Part shown: in pieces, positions 8,010-15,786 of the stretch
Layout: every line of letters begins with the position of its first letter
How positions within the stretch are numbered: position 1 is the first letter of the stretch
From: Pseudomonadota bacterium
Lineage (GTDB): Bacteria > Pseudomonadota > Gammaproteobacteria > Acidiferrobacterales > UBA6901
NCBI GenBank assembly: GCA_021785795.1
Contig: JAJYEK010000026.1
Location: 1-39,984, forward strand
Direction: 5' to 3'
DNA: 39,984 nt
Notes under the pieces: model-generated
What the model was told of the DNA's origin: nothing
The model's database searches: none
The model's input: the letters and a program-made list of their open reading frames with translations, nothing else
Translations under genes and position numbers: made by a program

Positions 8010-9217
8010 ACCGGGGCAAGCGATGGCTCGAATACCTACTGGGGAAGTATGATCCGGCGATTCCGGGACTGCTAGCGCAGGTACTGAGTCCGGCATCGCA
8101 TGCGCCGTTGTTCAGGCTGTACCGGGCCCGCTTCGTGATCTCGCGGGTGCGCATCGTGGCGGCGGTATTCGCGCTCCTGACGCCGCTGTGGTTCGGGGCG
8201 GATGTGGCAGTGTTTACGCGCGCCATCTACGTGCGGCTTCTGCTGGCGCGGCTCCTCACGAGCGCGGCCTTTGTCGGCTTGGCGGTCTCGGGCAGGGACC
8301 GGACCAGCCTCGGAAGCGCCTACCGGATGGTGGCACTGCTGTACGTGATTCCCTCCGCGTTCTATCTTTATGCGCAATACATCCTGTACGGAGCGGACCT
8401 CACGACTGTCGGCGCCGCGGTTGCCATGGGCTATCTGTTTCTTCCCTTCGCGCTTGTGGCCGGCCTCAGCATCTTTCCGCTCACGCTGGCTGAGCTTGTC
8501 GGCCTCGCATTCCCCCTGATCGGGATCGCGACGGTACCTATGCTCGGACTGCCAGGACTGGACGGTGCCATGGTGTTGTGGCTGCTGCTGATGGTGGTCA
8601 CGATCAGCGCGGTGGCGTCACTGAGCCAGCTCCAGCTCATGCACGAACTGTATCAGGAGTCGGCCTTCGACTCGCTCACTGGCGTATACAACCGGCGAAG
8701 CGGCCAGGAATTCCTGGCCCAGCAGTTCGACCTGGCGCGCCGCTACGGCTTTCCGCTGTCTCTGGTTTTTGTGGATCTGGATGATTTCAAGCGGCTCAAC
8801 GACATTCGCGGTCATGATGCCGGGGACGTCGCGCTGCGCGAAACGGCGCGGATCCTGCGCTCGAACCTGCGTACCAGCGACATTCTGATCCGCTGGGGCG
8901 GAGAGGAATTTCTCCAAGTCCTGCCGCATACCGACATTGATGAGGCGCAGCGCCAGCTCGTCAGACTGTGCCAGGGCGGCATCTGCCGGCTGTGTGTGCA
9001 ACCGAGTGGTGCCGGGACGGCCCTTACGTTCAGCGCCGGGATAGCGGAGCTGGTGCGCGACCGAATTCCTGTATCGCAGGACTGGCGCGCATTGCTGGCG
9101 CTGGCCGACCGGCGCATGTATCAGGCCAAGATTCGCGGCAAGGCACGAATTGTCGCAGGCGACACCGACGGACCGCCGTCGGTCGGGCTGTCGGTTCGCG
9201 GCGGGCCGGGAGATTGA
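8006..9217 (+). CDS. Membrane-bound diguanylate cyclase (GGDEF domain)
   Basis: 403 residues. The N-terminal half (about 45-205) carries about six hydrophobic segments and probably anchors a sensor module in the inner membrane. Residues about 220-385 are a GGDEF domain that makes cyclic di-GMP from two GTP. The signature is GGEEF (298-302), with metal and substrate residues in DLDDFKRLND (D257, N265). RTSD (289-292) lies exactly five residues before GGEEF and is the inhibitory I-site, so product inhibition is expected. The start is TTG 8006, sharing two bases with the regulator's stop; the ribosome site is poor, as expected for coupled translation. No EAL domain. Confidence 0.9.
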   Translation: MNRGKRWLEYLLGKYDPAIPGLLAQVLSPASHAPLFRLYRARFVISRVRIVAAVFALLTPLWFGADVAVFTRAIYVRLLLARLLTSAAFVGLAVSGRDRTSLGSAYRMVALLYVIPSAFYLYAQYILYGADLTTVGAAVAMGYLFLPFALVAGLSIFPLTLAELVGLAFPLIGIATVPMLGLPGLDGAMVLWLLLMVVTISAVASLSQLQLMHELYQESAFDSLTGVYNRRSGQEFLAQQFDLARRYGFPLSLVFVDLDDFKRLNDIRGHDAGDVALRETARILRSNLRTSDILIRWGGEEFLQVLPHTDIDEAQRQLVRLCQGGICRLCVQPSGAGTALTFSAGIAELVRDRIPVSQDWRALLALADRRMYQAKIRGKARIVAGDTDGPPSVGLSVRGGPGD

Positions 9218-9762
9218 CGGGCGTGCTCCGGTACCGTCGACGATGGCAGTATGTCGCTGCCTTCCTGCTTGCCGCGCTGCAACGGCGCGCATCCGGGCGG
9301 TCATCCCGGCAGGTGAGCCGGCTCTGCGGTCGGCTGCGCAGACCGCTGGATGTGGTCGATCCGAACAAGGAAACCGGATAGATGCATGGAGTTGGTGCAG
9401 CGATCCTCCGGCTGTATCCGCAACCAGGCTGTGCCCGCTGACCGCACCGCGCGAGTTGGCTGCTTTTCGGTGGCTTCGTGGGGGTTTTCGTGCTCGGAAA
9501 GTGCCGCGTCAGTAACCCGCGCGGCATTGCGAGTGTTCGGTCCGGAAATGGGGACAGTTCTGCCCAGACGCTTCTGTCCGGTCAGGCGGCCAATCCGATA
9601 GTGCAGACGGATGATGGTTGCAATGCACCGTGTAGTTCCTCGGTCGCACGCTCACCCTGTACGCGGTCCCGCCAGGCCGCTATCATGGGCCGCACCGGAG
9701 AGCATTCCGGTGCGCACCGGATTAACATTCAATCCTTATTTCCCTCAAGGAGACTTGTATTC
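9218..9762 (+). other. Non-coding stretch before the DUF302 gene
   Basis: I see no convincing gene in these 545 bases. Short ORFs on both strands lack ribosome sites and family resemblance. The right end holds a possible -10 (TATCAT, 9681-9686), an 8-bp perfect hairpin (9692-9713) and the ribosome site of the DUF302 gene. Confidence 0.6.
9692..9713 (+). promoter_or_regulatory. Perfect hairpin in the leader of the DUF302 gene
   Basis: GCACCGGA (9692-9699) and TCCGGTGC (9706-9713) form an 8-bp stem around a six-base loop. A third copy of GCACCGGA follows at 9714-9721 and could compete for the same arm. If TATCAT at 9681 is the -10, the hairpin would sit at the very 5' end of the mRNA. It could stabilise the mRNA or be an operator. 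Confidence 0.4.
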
Positions 9763-10236
9763 ATGAAGCGTCTGTTCGTGGGCCTTGCATTGCTGGCATC
9801 AGCGTCCTGCGTGTTTGCAGCCGACTCCAATATCGGCGTGCTGAGCACTGAGCGGCCTATCGGCCCGGTATTCAAAAACGTCGTCATGGCACTGCAGCAT
9901 TCCGGATTCAAAGTCGTCAACAAGATCGATATCAGCCGGAAACTTGCCGGTGCGGCGAAGCACTTTCATTGGAAGGACTATAACCGCAATCACCTGGCCG
10001 GAATCCGCACGGTGGTGTTCTGCAATCCCGGTTTCGCCAACGCCATCAGCAATGCGGATCCCGGCATGATGGCGCTCTGCCCGCTGCATGTGACCTTGGT
10101 TCAGGAAGGTGCCTGGACACGGGTGGAATTCATCAAACCGGCCGCGATCGCCAGCGGCACCAAGGCAGAAGGCGTGGCGACGAAATTGCAGGCTCATATC
10201 GAAATGGCCCTGCACCGCGCACTGGCAGCCAAGTAG
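9763..10236 (+). CDS. Exported DUF302-domain protein
   Basis: 157 residues with a clear signal peptide (MKRLFVGLALLASASCVFA, cleavage before ADS). The mature part resembles the DUF302 family: GPVFKNVVMALQHSGFKVVNKIDIS, then RTVVFCNPGFANAISNADPGMMALCPLHVTL, which in the family is a conserved N-P dipeptide and an 'LCP' turn. Families of this kind are common in sulfur-oxidising and other environmental Proteobacteria, and their function is unknown; the fold is a small alpha/beta periplasmic domain. ATG 9763 has the ribosome site CAAGGAGAC eight bases before it. It appears to be a single gene with its own leader hairpin upstream. Confidence 0.85.
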   Translation: MKRLFVGLALLASASCVFAADSNIGVLSTERPIGPVFKNVVMALQHSGFKVVNKIDISRKLAGAAKHFHWKDYNRNHLAGIRTVVFCNPGFANAISNADPGMMALCPLHVTLVQEGAWTRVEFIKPAAIASGTKAEGVATKLQAHIEMALHRALAAK

Positions 10237-10598
10237 TCTGTTAGGGGATCCCCCGCTCCAGCGGCCTCAGGTCGCCGGAGCGGACTCCCCCTCTGCTGCG
10301 CGCGGCAGGCCATGGCCGGTGACAATTGGGATGCCGCATCCGCGACATTCCGGTTCTCCAACCTTGCGGGCCAATGGGAAATCCCGGATGGTTCCCTGGT
10401 CATTCCGCTCTCGTCGGTGACAGTTGCGGTTCGAGGCGGGCGCGCTGTTTGCCCAGGCATTGCGCATTTTTGTTGTGGCGTTGCCGCAATCGCCGTGGTA
10501 TTGGTGCATGTCTCCGGATATCCTGCGGGAGTGGCCTGTAACGGTGCCGGCAGTGCCGCCGGTGGCCAGCGACCATGCATCACTTCGGGAGATCCGTC
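10237..10598 (+). other. Intergenic stretch between DUF302 and GFA genes
   Basis: 362 bases with no supported gene. A hairpin (10255-10281) follows the DUF302 gene. One open frame (10312-10602) ends in an ATGA overlap with the GFA gene, but its composition and lack of any family resemblance argue against it. Confidence 0.5.
10255..10281 (+). terminator. Possible hairpin terminator after the DUF302 gene
   Basis: GCTCCAGCG (10255-10263) pairs with CGCCGGAGC (10273-10281) with one mismatch, starting 19 bases after the DUF302 stop. There is no following T-run, so it would be a weak or Rho-assisted terminator. Confidence 0.3.
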
Positions 10599-11018
10599 AT
10601 GACGCAGATTACGCTTCGTGGAGGCTGTCTTTGCGGTGCTGTCCGCTACGAAATCACGGGCGAGGCGAACCGGTTCTACCATTGCCATTGCCGGCGCTGC
10701 CGCAAGGCTACCGGAACGGGACATGCGAGCAACGTCGTCGTCACGCTCGGGAGCGCGCGCTGGACGACGGGCGAGGAGCATCTCGGCCAGTACAAGGTGC
10801 CGGAGGCGAAGCGCTTTGCGACTTGCTTCTGCCGGAACTGCGGCAGTCCCTTGCCGCGGATCGCCCCGGATCTGAGCCGCGCCGTGATCCCGGCCGGATC
10901 GCTCGATACTGACCCCGGAATCCGGCCAATGGCGCGCATCTTCTGGGACTCTCGTGCCGAATGGTCGTGCGGCGGCGATGATCTCCCGGTCTATTCAGAG
11001 TACGTACCAGAGGCCTGA
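10599..11018 (+). CDS. GFA-family zinc protein (CENP-V/GFA domain)
   Basis: 139 residues of the glutathione-dependent formaldehyde-activating enzyme (Gfa) fold. The zinc ligands are all present: C10 and C12 (GGCLCGAVRY), C29, C31 and C34 (YHCHCRRCRK), and C78 and C81 (CFCRNCGSP). Paracoccus Gfa was proposed to speed the addition of formaldehyde to glutathione, but most family members have no proven activity, so the name is only a family label. Cytoplasmic, with no signal peptide. ATG 10599 follows GGGAGATCCGTC. It is a single gene, with no glutathione or formaldehyde dehydrogenase gene nearby. Confidence 0.88.
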   Translation: MTQITLRGGCLCGAVRYEITGEANRFYHCHCRRCRKATGTGHASNVVVTLGSARWTTGEEHLGQYKVPEAKRFATCFCRNCGSPLPRIAPDLSRAVIPAGSLDTDPGIRPMARIFWDSRAEWSCGGDDLPVYSEYVPEA

Positions 11019-11229
11019 GGGCAACGGGCGCCTTCATCCAGGAAGCAGGGGCAGTAGCGCGCCATTGCTTTCCGGTGAGTCGCAACTGCTACGACGCGAC
11101 GGGTGTGTGGGGCCGCTTATCGAAAAACCGCCTCGAGGACACTCCGTATGCTGGTGGGCGCTTTCGGCGAGAATCCCCGAGGGTACTGCATCAGGTGTTC
11201 AGGGGTGATGCCTGTGGGGTATCGGAAGG

Positions 11230-12186
11230 TTATGCCGCCCGCTCATGCCGGAAGTACGGCCGCTCCCGATCATCCAGAATCCCGTAAAGTTCCTCGGGGC
11301 TTCGCCCTCCAGGGGCAAGCCAGGCCCGGATGTGGGACTCCTTCAATGGAATGACACAGCGGTTGTGTCCGGTTGCAGCGACCTCCGGCGGCGGTTCATC
11401 GGTGATCGCGGCAAAGGAGTAAAGATCGGGCCTTCCGGGGGACTGCCATCGGTCCCAGAGGCAGGCGATGCACATTTCCATCGGGGGCTGCGGATCGAAG
11501 TGGAGGACCAGGTTTTCAGGCTTCTCCCCCGGGCGGATCGCCCGGTGCTCGAAGTCGTGCCGGGCGACATTCTCGAAGAAGCTCGAGATGACGAGCACCG
11601 CATGCCGGTGGCCGAAAAGGGTCTTCCAGTAGCCCTCGAGGTTGTCCCGTCGGGCGTTGTAAAGTCCCGGGTATCTGCGGTCGTAGCTCTCCGGCTTGCC
11701 ATGGATGCGGCAGTGGTAGCGCATGGGGCGGACCACGATCCTGCCATCCTCCCAGACGTAGAGCGGGGCGTACCAGAAGGGGAAGATCCGGGAATCTTCA
11801 GGCGTGAGCGTGGTGCGGGAGAGGTCGGCAAGCTTGGCCATAAGCCATCTGACTTTGTTTTCGGCGATACGGATCTCTTCACGGGCCTTCTTCGTCTCTT
11901 TGGCCTTCAATATCCGCTCGGCGTCGATAAGGCGGCGGCGCTGGCGGAAGAGTTCGGTTTCATGCTCTTTCCTCAGAGCCTCCCGGTACTGGTCGATGTT
12001 TTGACGGATACGGACCTCGGCCGGGGTCCGAGGATCATCGAAGTTCGCCTCGAGCGCCCGGGCCACCTTGAGGCGCCTGTCATCCAGGCGCCGGCGGAAG
12101 AGATCCTCGAACCCGTCGGTCTGGATCCGGGCCTGCCAGCGCAGGCCCTTCTTAAGCCCCTGCTGCACCATGGCCGAGTAGCACAT
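11230..12186 (-). CDS. Large SRAP-domain protein (YedK/HMCES-like) with a helical insertion
   Basis: 318 residues. SRAP proteins trap abasic sites in single-stranded DNA by forming a thiazolidine through the N-terminal cysteine. The key residues can all be assigned: C2 after the start Met, N177 in YNARRDN, E205 in SSFFENV and H274 in TGHNRCVIPL. Unlike compact YedK (about 220 residues), this protein has a stretch at about 20-120 that is very rich in charged residues and predicted to be helical or coiled-coil. ATG 12186 follows GGAGAGCTTAAC, and it places Cys exactly at position 2; an upstream start would block the chemistry. It is flanked by gene-poor DNA and an IS relic, suggesting acquisition by transfer. 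Confidence 0.8.
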   Translation of the reverse strand: MCYSAMVQQGLKKGLRWQARIQTDGFEDLFRRRLDDRRLKVARALEANFDDPRTPAEVRIRQNIDQYREALRKEHETELFRQRRRLIDAERILKAKETKKAREEIRIAENKVRWLMAKLADLSRTTLTPEDSRIFPFWYAPLYVWEDGRIVVRPMRYHCRIHGKPESYDRRYPGLYNARRDNLEGYWKTLFGHRHAVLVISSFFENVARHDFEHRAIRPGEKPENLVLHFDPQPPMEMCIACLWDRWQSPGRPDLYSFAAITDEPPPEVAATGHNRCVIPLKESHIRAWLAPGGRSPEELYGILDDRERPYFRHERAA

Positions 12187-12603
12187 GTTAAGCTCTCCGC
12201 GATGTCTTGGCTCTTGCAATATCAGTAGTGCACATTGTATACGGGCGCTCCCTGTGCGGCATCAAAGGGCCCGTGCCGCCCCGACGGGAAGGCGCCTATT
12301 TGACTTCAAGAGATGGGGCGGGGCCCCAACCACCTTGCCCGTGGTCGCCTTCGCGTCAAGCTGCTCGGGCCATCTTGGTTAGTACTTTCGGGACCGCGGT
12401 GCGGGATTCCGGTGCTGTCGGATCCGGGACGCGGTCCAGCGTGAGCGATTGGCGAGCATCGCGAGCAGAACTATCCGCGAGCTTTGCGAAGGCCGGCGCC
12501 GCAAGCCAAGCGGGTTGCGAAAAAAATCCGGTGCACTCGATCGGCAATGTACGGTTCTGTGCGCACGGGTTTTCCGGGATAAAGGTGGTCACGGTGTGGG
12601 GTT
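12187..12603. other. Gene-poor stretch beside the IS relic
   Basis: 417 bases with no supported gene. The last 70 bases, up to the left inverted repeat, have a short open frame ending HGFSGIKVVTVWG. I recall similar fragments beside insertion sequences, which would make this more IS debris, but I cannot verify it. Confidence 0.4.
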
Positions 12604-12619
12604 AATTTCAGACCTCCTG
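12604..12619 (+). repeat. Left terminal inverted repeat of the decayed element
   Basis: 16 bases, perfect inverted match to 13110-13125; lies directly next to the 3' end of the transposase remnant. Confidence 0.8.
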
Positions 12620-12943
12620 TCATGCAGGAGTGTGCGCCCCTCTTGCTTGGCGCGGGCATAAAGAGGCCGAAGCAACGCCAGCAGATCGCTTTCGACCTGG
12701 TGAGCCAGCATTTTGGTGATGTCGGTCAAGTGCTTGCGTTCGGTCCTGATGCCGGCGAACGGTGCGTTCGGATCTTGCGAACGCATGTGCCACCTCCGCT
12801 TGTTGGGCAAACCCGGAGCCGACCAACATCACCATAACAACCATGCGCTGGTATTGCTCCGCGCGCAGCGTACAGCGCGCATTGATGACCGCGGTGTCCG
12901 ACAGCGCCGACGAGGGCAATTCCAGGGCCAATTGTGTGTTCAT
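12620..12943 (-). pseudogene. Transposase remnant with internal deletion and frameshift
   Basis: The frame starting at ATG 12943 gives MNTQLALELPSSALSDTAV and then an HTH-like segment (QQAEVAHAFARSERTVRRHQ), as in the N terminus of several IS transposases. After about 12770 the sense shifts to the frame read from 12810, giving RKHLTDITKMLAHQVESDLL and YARAKQEGRTLL, which looks like the C-terminal end of the same kind of protein. The catalytic middle is missing, so it cannot be active. The family resemblance is from memory and moderate; the broken structure is directly visible. Confidence 0.6.
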
Positions 12944-13109
12944 GGTGCCAGGCTAAAACCGGACTGGTTTGAATCCGCGACTCTCCCGGCGCATCTCCCC
13001 TGATTTCAGCGGATTGTGCCGGGATGAAGCCCAAAAACTGGACAGGTATTGGTCCGCACCCGCAGGCGCGGAAAGAGACAGGGATTTCAGGCGAATCGGC
13101 CGACTAGGT

Positions 13110-13125
13110 CAGGAGGTCTGAAATT
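13110..13125 (-). repeat. Right terminal inverted repeat of the decayed element
   Basis: 16 bases, perfect inverted match to 12604-12619; lies 166 bases upstream of the transposase remnant's start. Confidence 0.8.
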
Positions 13126-13702
13126 GGGACTCCTGGCGCGCTTCCTAATGAACCTGTTTTTTGCAGTGCGGCCGTGTTGGCTCAGGAGCGCAGCAAGCTG
13201 GGCCGGGAATGCTCGCCGATCGCGGCCCCAGGGCGTCAATCCGCAAGGCTGTTCGGAAGTCAGCGAAGGAACGTCAAGCGCCGTGAAGACGGTGCGCCAA
13301 GGCAAAGCGTATGGAACGTCGATGGGGTGTGCTGTGGCAATTTTTTTATCGAGAACGTGGCGATAGAAATGCCATCAGCATGATCGGCATCGGGACCGCT
13401 GTATTGAATATCGCCCAAAGAAGCGAGTCTGATTGCGATGTGTGATGTGCGATCGCCGGAGCAAGAGTCATTGCCCGGTACCGTTCGGCGTTGTGAACGA
13501 ACGACGGAGACAGCAACCCGGAACGGTCGCAGCAAGTCGTGCCCCGAATGTCCTTCCCTGAAAGATTCGGCCGCCTTGTCTCGGATTCCTGCACGGAGCG
13601 CAACGTCGTTCGCACCGTAGCTCGTCCACCCTAGTTCTGGCAGCAAGATTTGCCTTAGAGTCGTACAAAGGCGGGGAGTTTGTCAGTAAATCATTGATTT
13701 TA
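13126..13702. other. Gene-poor stretch between the IS relic and tRNA-Glu
   Basis: 577 bases with no supported gene on either strand. The open frames here (for example 13260-13646 minus) have no ribosome site or family resemblance. It lies on the 3' side of tRNA-Glu, a common integration position, but I found no repeated copy of the tRNA end that would mark an att site. Confidence 0.5.
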
Positions 13703-13778
13703 TGGCGCTCCCTAGGGGACTCGAACCCCTGTTTTCGCCGTGAGAGGGCGACGTCCTAGGCCACTAGACGAAGGGAGC
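13703..13778 (-). tRNA. tRNA-Glu (anticodon CUC)
   Basis: The 76-base minus-strand sequence folds as a cloverleaf. The acceptor GCTCCCT pairs with AGGGAGC, followed by G and an encoded CCA. The anticodon stem TCGCC/GGCGA closes loop CTCTCAC, giving anticodon CTC, which reads GAG (Glu). The T arm is AGGGG-TTCGAGT-CCCCT. Strong similarity to other bacterial tRNA-Glu in the D arm (CGTCTAGTGGCCTAGGACG). Confidence 0.97.
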
Positions 13779-13816
13779 AGCAGCCGGCTTTTTTCGGGTG
13801 CTTTAAAAGGGGTGCT

Positions 13817-13844
13817 ATTATACGCACCCAGGCTCATTTAACAA
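13817..13844 (-). promoter_or_regulatory. Sigma-70 promoter of tRNA-Glu
   Basis: On the minus strand TTGTTA (13844-13839) and a perfect TATAAT (13822-13817) are separated by 16 bases. The -10 lies 38 bases before the mature tRNA 5' end, leaving a short leader for RNase P. The same bases lie upstream of pcnB on the other strand. Confidence 0.75.
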
Positions 13845-13895
13845 CGAACAAGAAATATCCGTCGTCGGTCTGACCCATGCCGGAAAGGTGACACG

Positions 13896-15242
13896 ATTAA
13901 CGCTCCCTTGATTATCCCGCGTGCCGAGCACCCCATCTCGCGTACGCTCATTAGCGACAACGCCTTGAAAGTGCTTTATCGTCTGCGCGATGCTGGTTTT
14001 GCCAGCCTGCTGGTCGGCGGCTGTGTGCGTGATCTGATGCTCGGGCATGAACCGAAGGATTTCGATGTCGTGACCGACGCCAGGCCCGAGCAGATCCAGG
14101 AAGTATTTCGCAACGCGCGTCTCATTGGCAGGCGATTCCGCCTAGCGCACGTCCATTTCGGCAGGGAGATCATCGAAGTTGCAACCTTTCGCGGCATCCC
14201 CGCGGCTCCGGGTGAATCCGTGCCGAAGTCGGTCCTCCGAAACGGAGAGGGCGGGGAACAGTCGGCCCGGGAATCACGCCGCGCCCAGCTCGCCGACTAT
14301 AATATCTTCGGAACCCAGGAAGAGGATGCGTTGCGCCGGGACTTCACGGTCAACGCGCTCTATTACAACATCCGCGATTATGCCGTCATGGATTACGTCG
14401 GTGGGGTGCGAGACCTCAAGGAAGGGGTGCTGCGCATGATTGGCGATCCGCCGTCGCGTTACCGCGAAGACCCGGTGCGGATGCTGCGGGTCGTACGGTT
14501 TGCGGCCAAACTCGGTTTTGTGATCGAACCGGCGACTGCGGCGCCCATTCGCGAGCTGGGCCATCTGCTGCTCGAAGTATCGCCAGCACGCATGTTCGAA
14601 GAAGTTCTCAAGCTTTTTCATGGCGGCTATTCCGCCGAGACTTACGAGTTGCTGCGCACTCACGATCTTTTCCGCTATCTGTTTCCGGCTACCGATGAGA
14701 GCCTGGCTTCAGAAAGCGACGGGTTTCCACGTGTGCTGCTGCCCAAGGCGCTCGCAAGCACCGATGCGCGCTTGGCTGAAGGCAAACCGGTGAATCCGGC
14801 GTTCCTGTTCGCCGCCTTTTTGTGGGAGCCGGTACGTCAGCGGTTGGACCAGCTGGTGAGCGAAGGCATGAAGGATCAGGATGCCCTGCGTCTCGCTGCA
14901 GATTCGGTGCTGCGGGACCAGCAGCAGCATATTTCCGTCCCGAAGAGGCTCAGCTTTCCGATGCGCGAGATCTGGGAGTTGCAGCTTCGCTTTCCGCGCC
15001 GTCACGGAAAGGGGGCCGCGCGCCTGCTCGAACACAAGCGCTTCCGTGCTGCCTACGATTTTCTACTCCTGCGCGCCGAGTCCGGAGCGGCTGACCCGGA
15101 ACTTGCGGAATGGTGGACCCGCTTTCAGGAGCTCGGACCCGACCAGCGCAAGGCCATGGTGCGCGCGCTCGCACCCGCGACCGCGGAGCGCCCGAAGCGC
15201 CGTCGTCGGCGACGGCGACCGGCCGGCCGTGAGCCCAGCTGA
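13896..15242 (+). CDS. pcnB: Poly(A) polymerase I
   Basis: Adds poly(A) tails to RNA 3' ends and so promotes decay. The nucleotidyltransferase head has LLVGGCVRDLMLG and the metal-binding pair in KDFDVVTDA; GRRFRLAHVHFG, DYNIFGTQEEDALRRDFTVNALYY and DPVRMLRVVRFAAKLGF follow as in E. coli PcnB. It ends in a basic tail (KRRRRRRRPAGR). No ATG or GTG is in frame. TTG 13908 has no ribosome site at a proper distance, whereas ATT 13896 sits five bases after AAAGGTG; E. coli pcnB also starts at AUU, so I place the start there (448 residues; 444 from the TTG). It leads the pcnB-folK-dgk-panBC run. Confidence 0.93.
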   Translation: MNAPLIIPRAEHPISRTLISDNALKVLYRLRDAGFASLLVGGCVRDLMLGHEPKDFDVVTDARPEQIQEVFRNARLIGRRFRLAHVHFGREIIEVATFRGIPAAPGESVPKSVLRNGEGGEQSARESRRAQLADYNIFGTQEEDALRRDFTVNALYYNIRDYAVMDYVGGVRDLKEGVLRMIGDPPSRYREDPVRMLRVVRFAAKLGFVIEPATAAPIRELGHLLLEVSPARMFEEVLKLFHGGYSAETYELLRTHDLFRYLFPATDESLASESDGFPRVLLPKALASTDARLAEGKPVNPAFLFAAFLWEPVRQRLDQLVSEGMKDQDALRLAADSVLRDQQQHISVPKRLSFPMREIWELQLRFPRRHGKGAARLLEHKRFRAAYDFLLLRAESGAADPELAEWWTRFQELGPDQRKAMVRALAPATAERPKRRRRRRRPAGREPS

Positions 15243-15786
15243 TTTGGCCTGCGCCTTTGTCGGGCTGGGCAGCAACCTGGACGGGCCGGTCGATCAGGTT
15301 CGGACCGCAGCCAGGCTGCTCGACGGACTTCCCGGCACCCACGTCGAGCGGTGTTCGGGGCTCTACCGTACCGCGCCCGTGGGGATGAGGGAGCAGCCCG
15401 ACTTCATCAACGCGGTCTGCCAGTTGTCTACTTCCCTTGCGCCGGCAGTTCTCATGCGTCATCTGCTGGCGATCGAGGCCGGCCGGGGGCGGGTGCGCTC
15501 TGTGTCCGGTGGTCCGCGCATCCTCGATCTGGATTTGCTGCTCTATATTGGCGCGGATGGCCGCCAGGAGCTGAGCGGCTCGGCCGATTTGGTATTGCCG
15601 CATCCGAGGCTCCACGAGCGCGCCTTCGTCCTGTATCCTTTGCACGAAGTCGCGCCGGCGCTGGAAATCGTCGGTCTGGGAACGGTAAGTGATCTCAGGG
15701 AGCAGAGCTCCGGGCAGATAATAGAGAGGCTGGCGGACATGACTGCCGGCCGGGAACATGCGGCATCATACGAGCAAGCGCAATGA
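15229..15786 (+). CDS. folK: 2-amino-4-hydroxy-6-hydroxymethyldihydropteridine pyrophosphokinase
   Basis: HPPK, 185 residues, transfers pyrophosphate from ATP to hydroxymethyl-dihydropterin in folate synthesis. Visible signatures are VGLGSNL, the substrate segment YRTAPVGMREQPDFINAV, and RILDLDLLLY with the Mg-binding aspartates, then LPHPRLHERAFVLYPL. GTG 15229 overlaps the end of pcnB by 14 bases; TTG 15244 is a possible alternative, and neither has a good ribosome site, so translation probably depends on pcnB. The gene ends in an ATGA overlap with the kinase gene. It is slightly longer than E. coli FolK (159) because of a C-terminal extension. Confidence 0.93.
   Translation: MSPADLACAFVGLGSNLDGPVDQVRTAARLLDGLPGTHVERCSGLYRTAPVGMREQPDFINAVCQLSTSLAPAVLMRHLLAIEAGRGRVRSVSGGPRILDLDLLLYIGADGRQELSGSADLVLPHPRLHERAFVLYPLHEVAPALEIVGLGTVSDLREQSSGQIIERLADMTAGREHAASYEQAQ

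Larger units (their letters stand above)
12604..13125. mobile_element. Decayed insertion element with 16-bp terminal inverted repeats
   Basis: AATTTCAGACCTCCTG at 12604-12619 is the exact reverse complement of CAGGAGGTCTGAAATT at 13110-13125. The 522-bp unit contains only a broken, internally deleted transposase gene on the minus strand. The match stops outside these positions on both sides, and no target-site duplication is evident. This is what an IS deletion derivative or a MITE looks like. A mobile family cannot be named from what is left. Confidence 0.75.

Noticed and set aside
8968..9381. Frame running out of the diguanylate cyclase gene with a hydrophobic tail
   Set aside because: Most of it is a shadow of the GGDEF gene; the 50-residue tail alone has no start with a ribosome site.
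10312..10602. Open frame ending in an ATGA overlap with the GFA gene
   Set aside because: The overlap looked like coupling, but the protein has odd composition, no recognisable domain and a weak ribosome site.
13260..13646. 128-residue minus-strand frame in the gene-poor stretch
   Set aside because: No ribosome site, no domain, no link to neighbours.
13703..13778. att-site duplication of the tRNA-Glu 3' end in 11.0-13.7 kb
   Set aside because: I looked for a second copy of the CCTAGGGGACTCGAACCCC region and found none.
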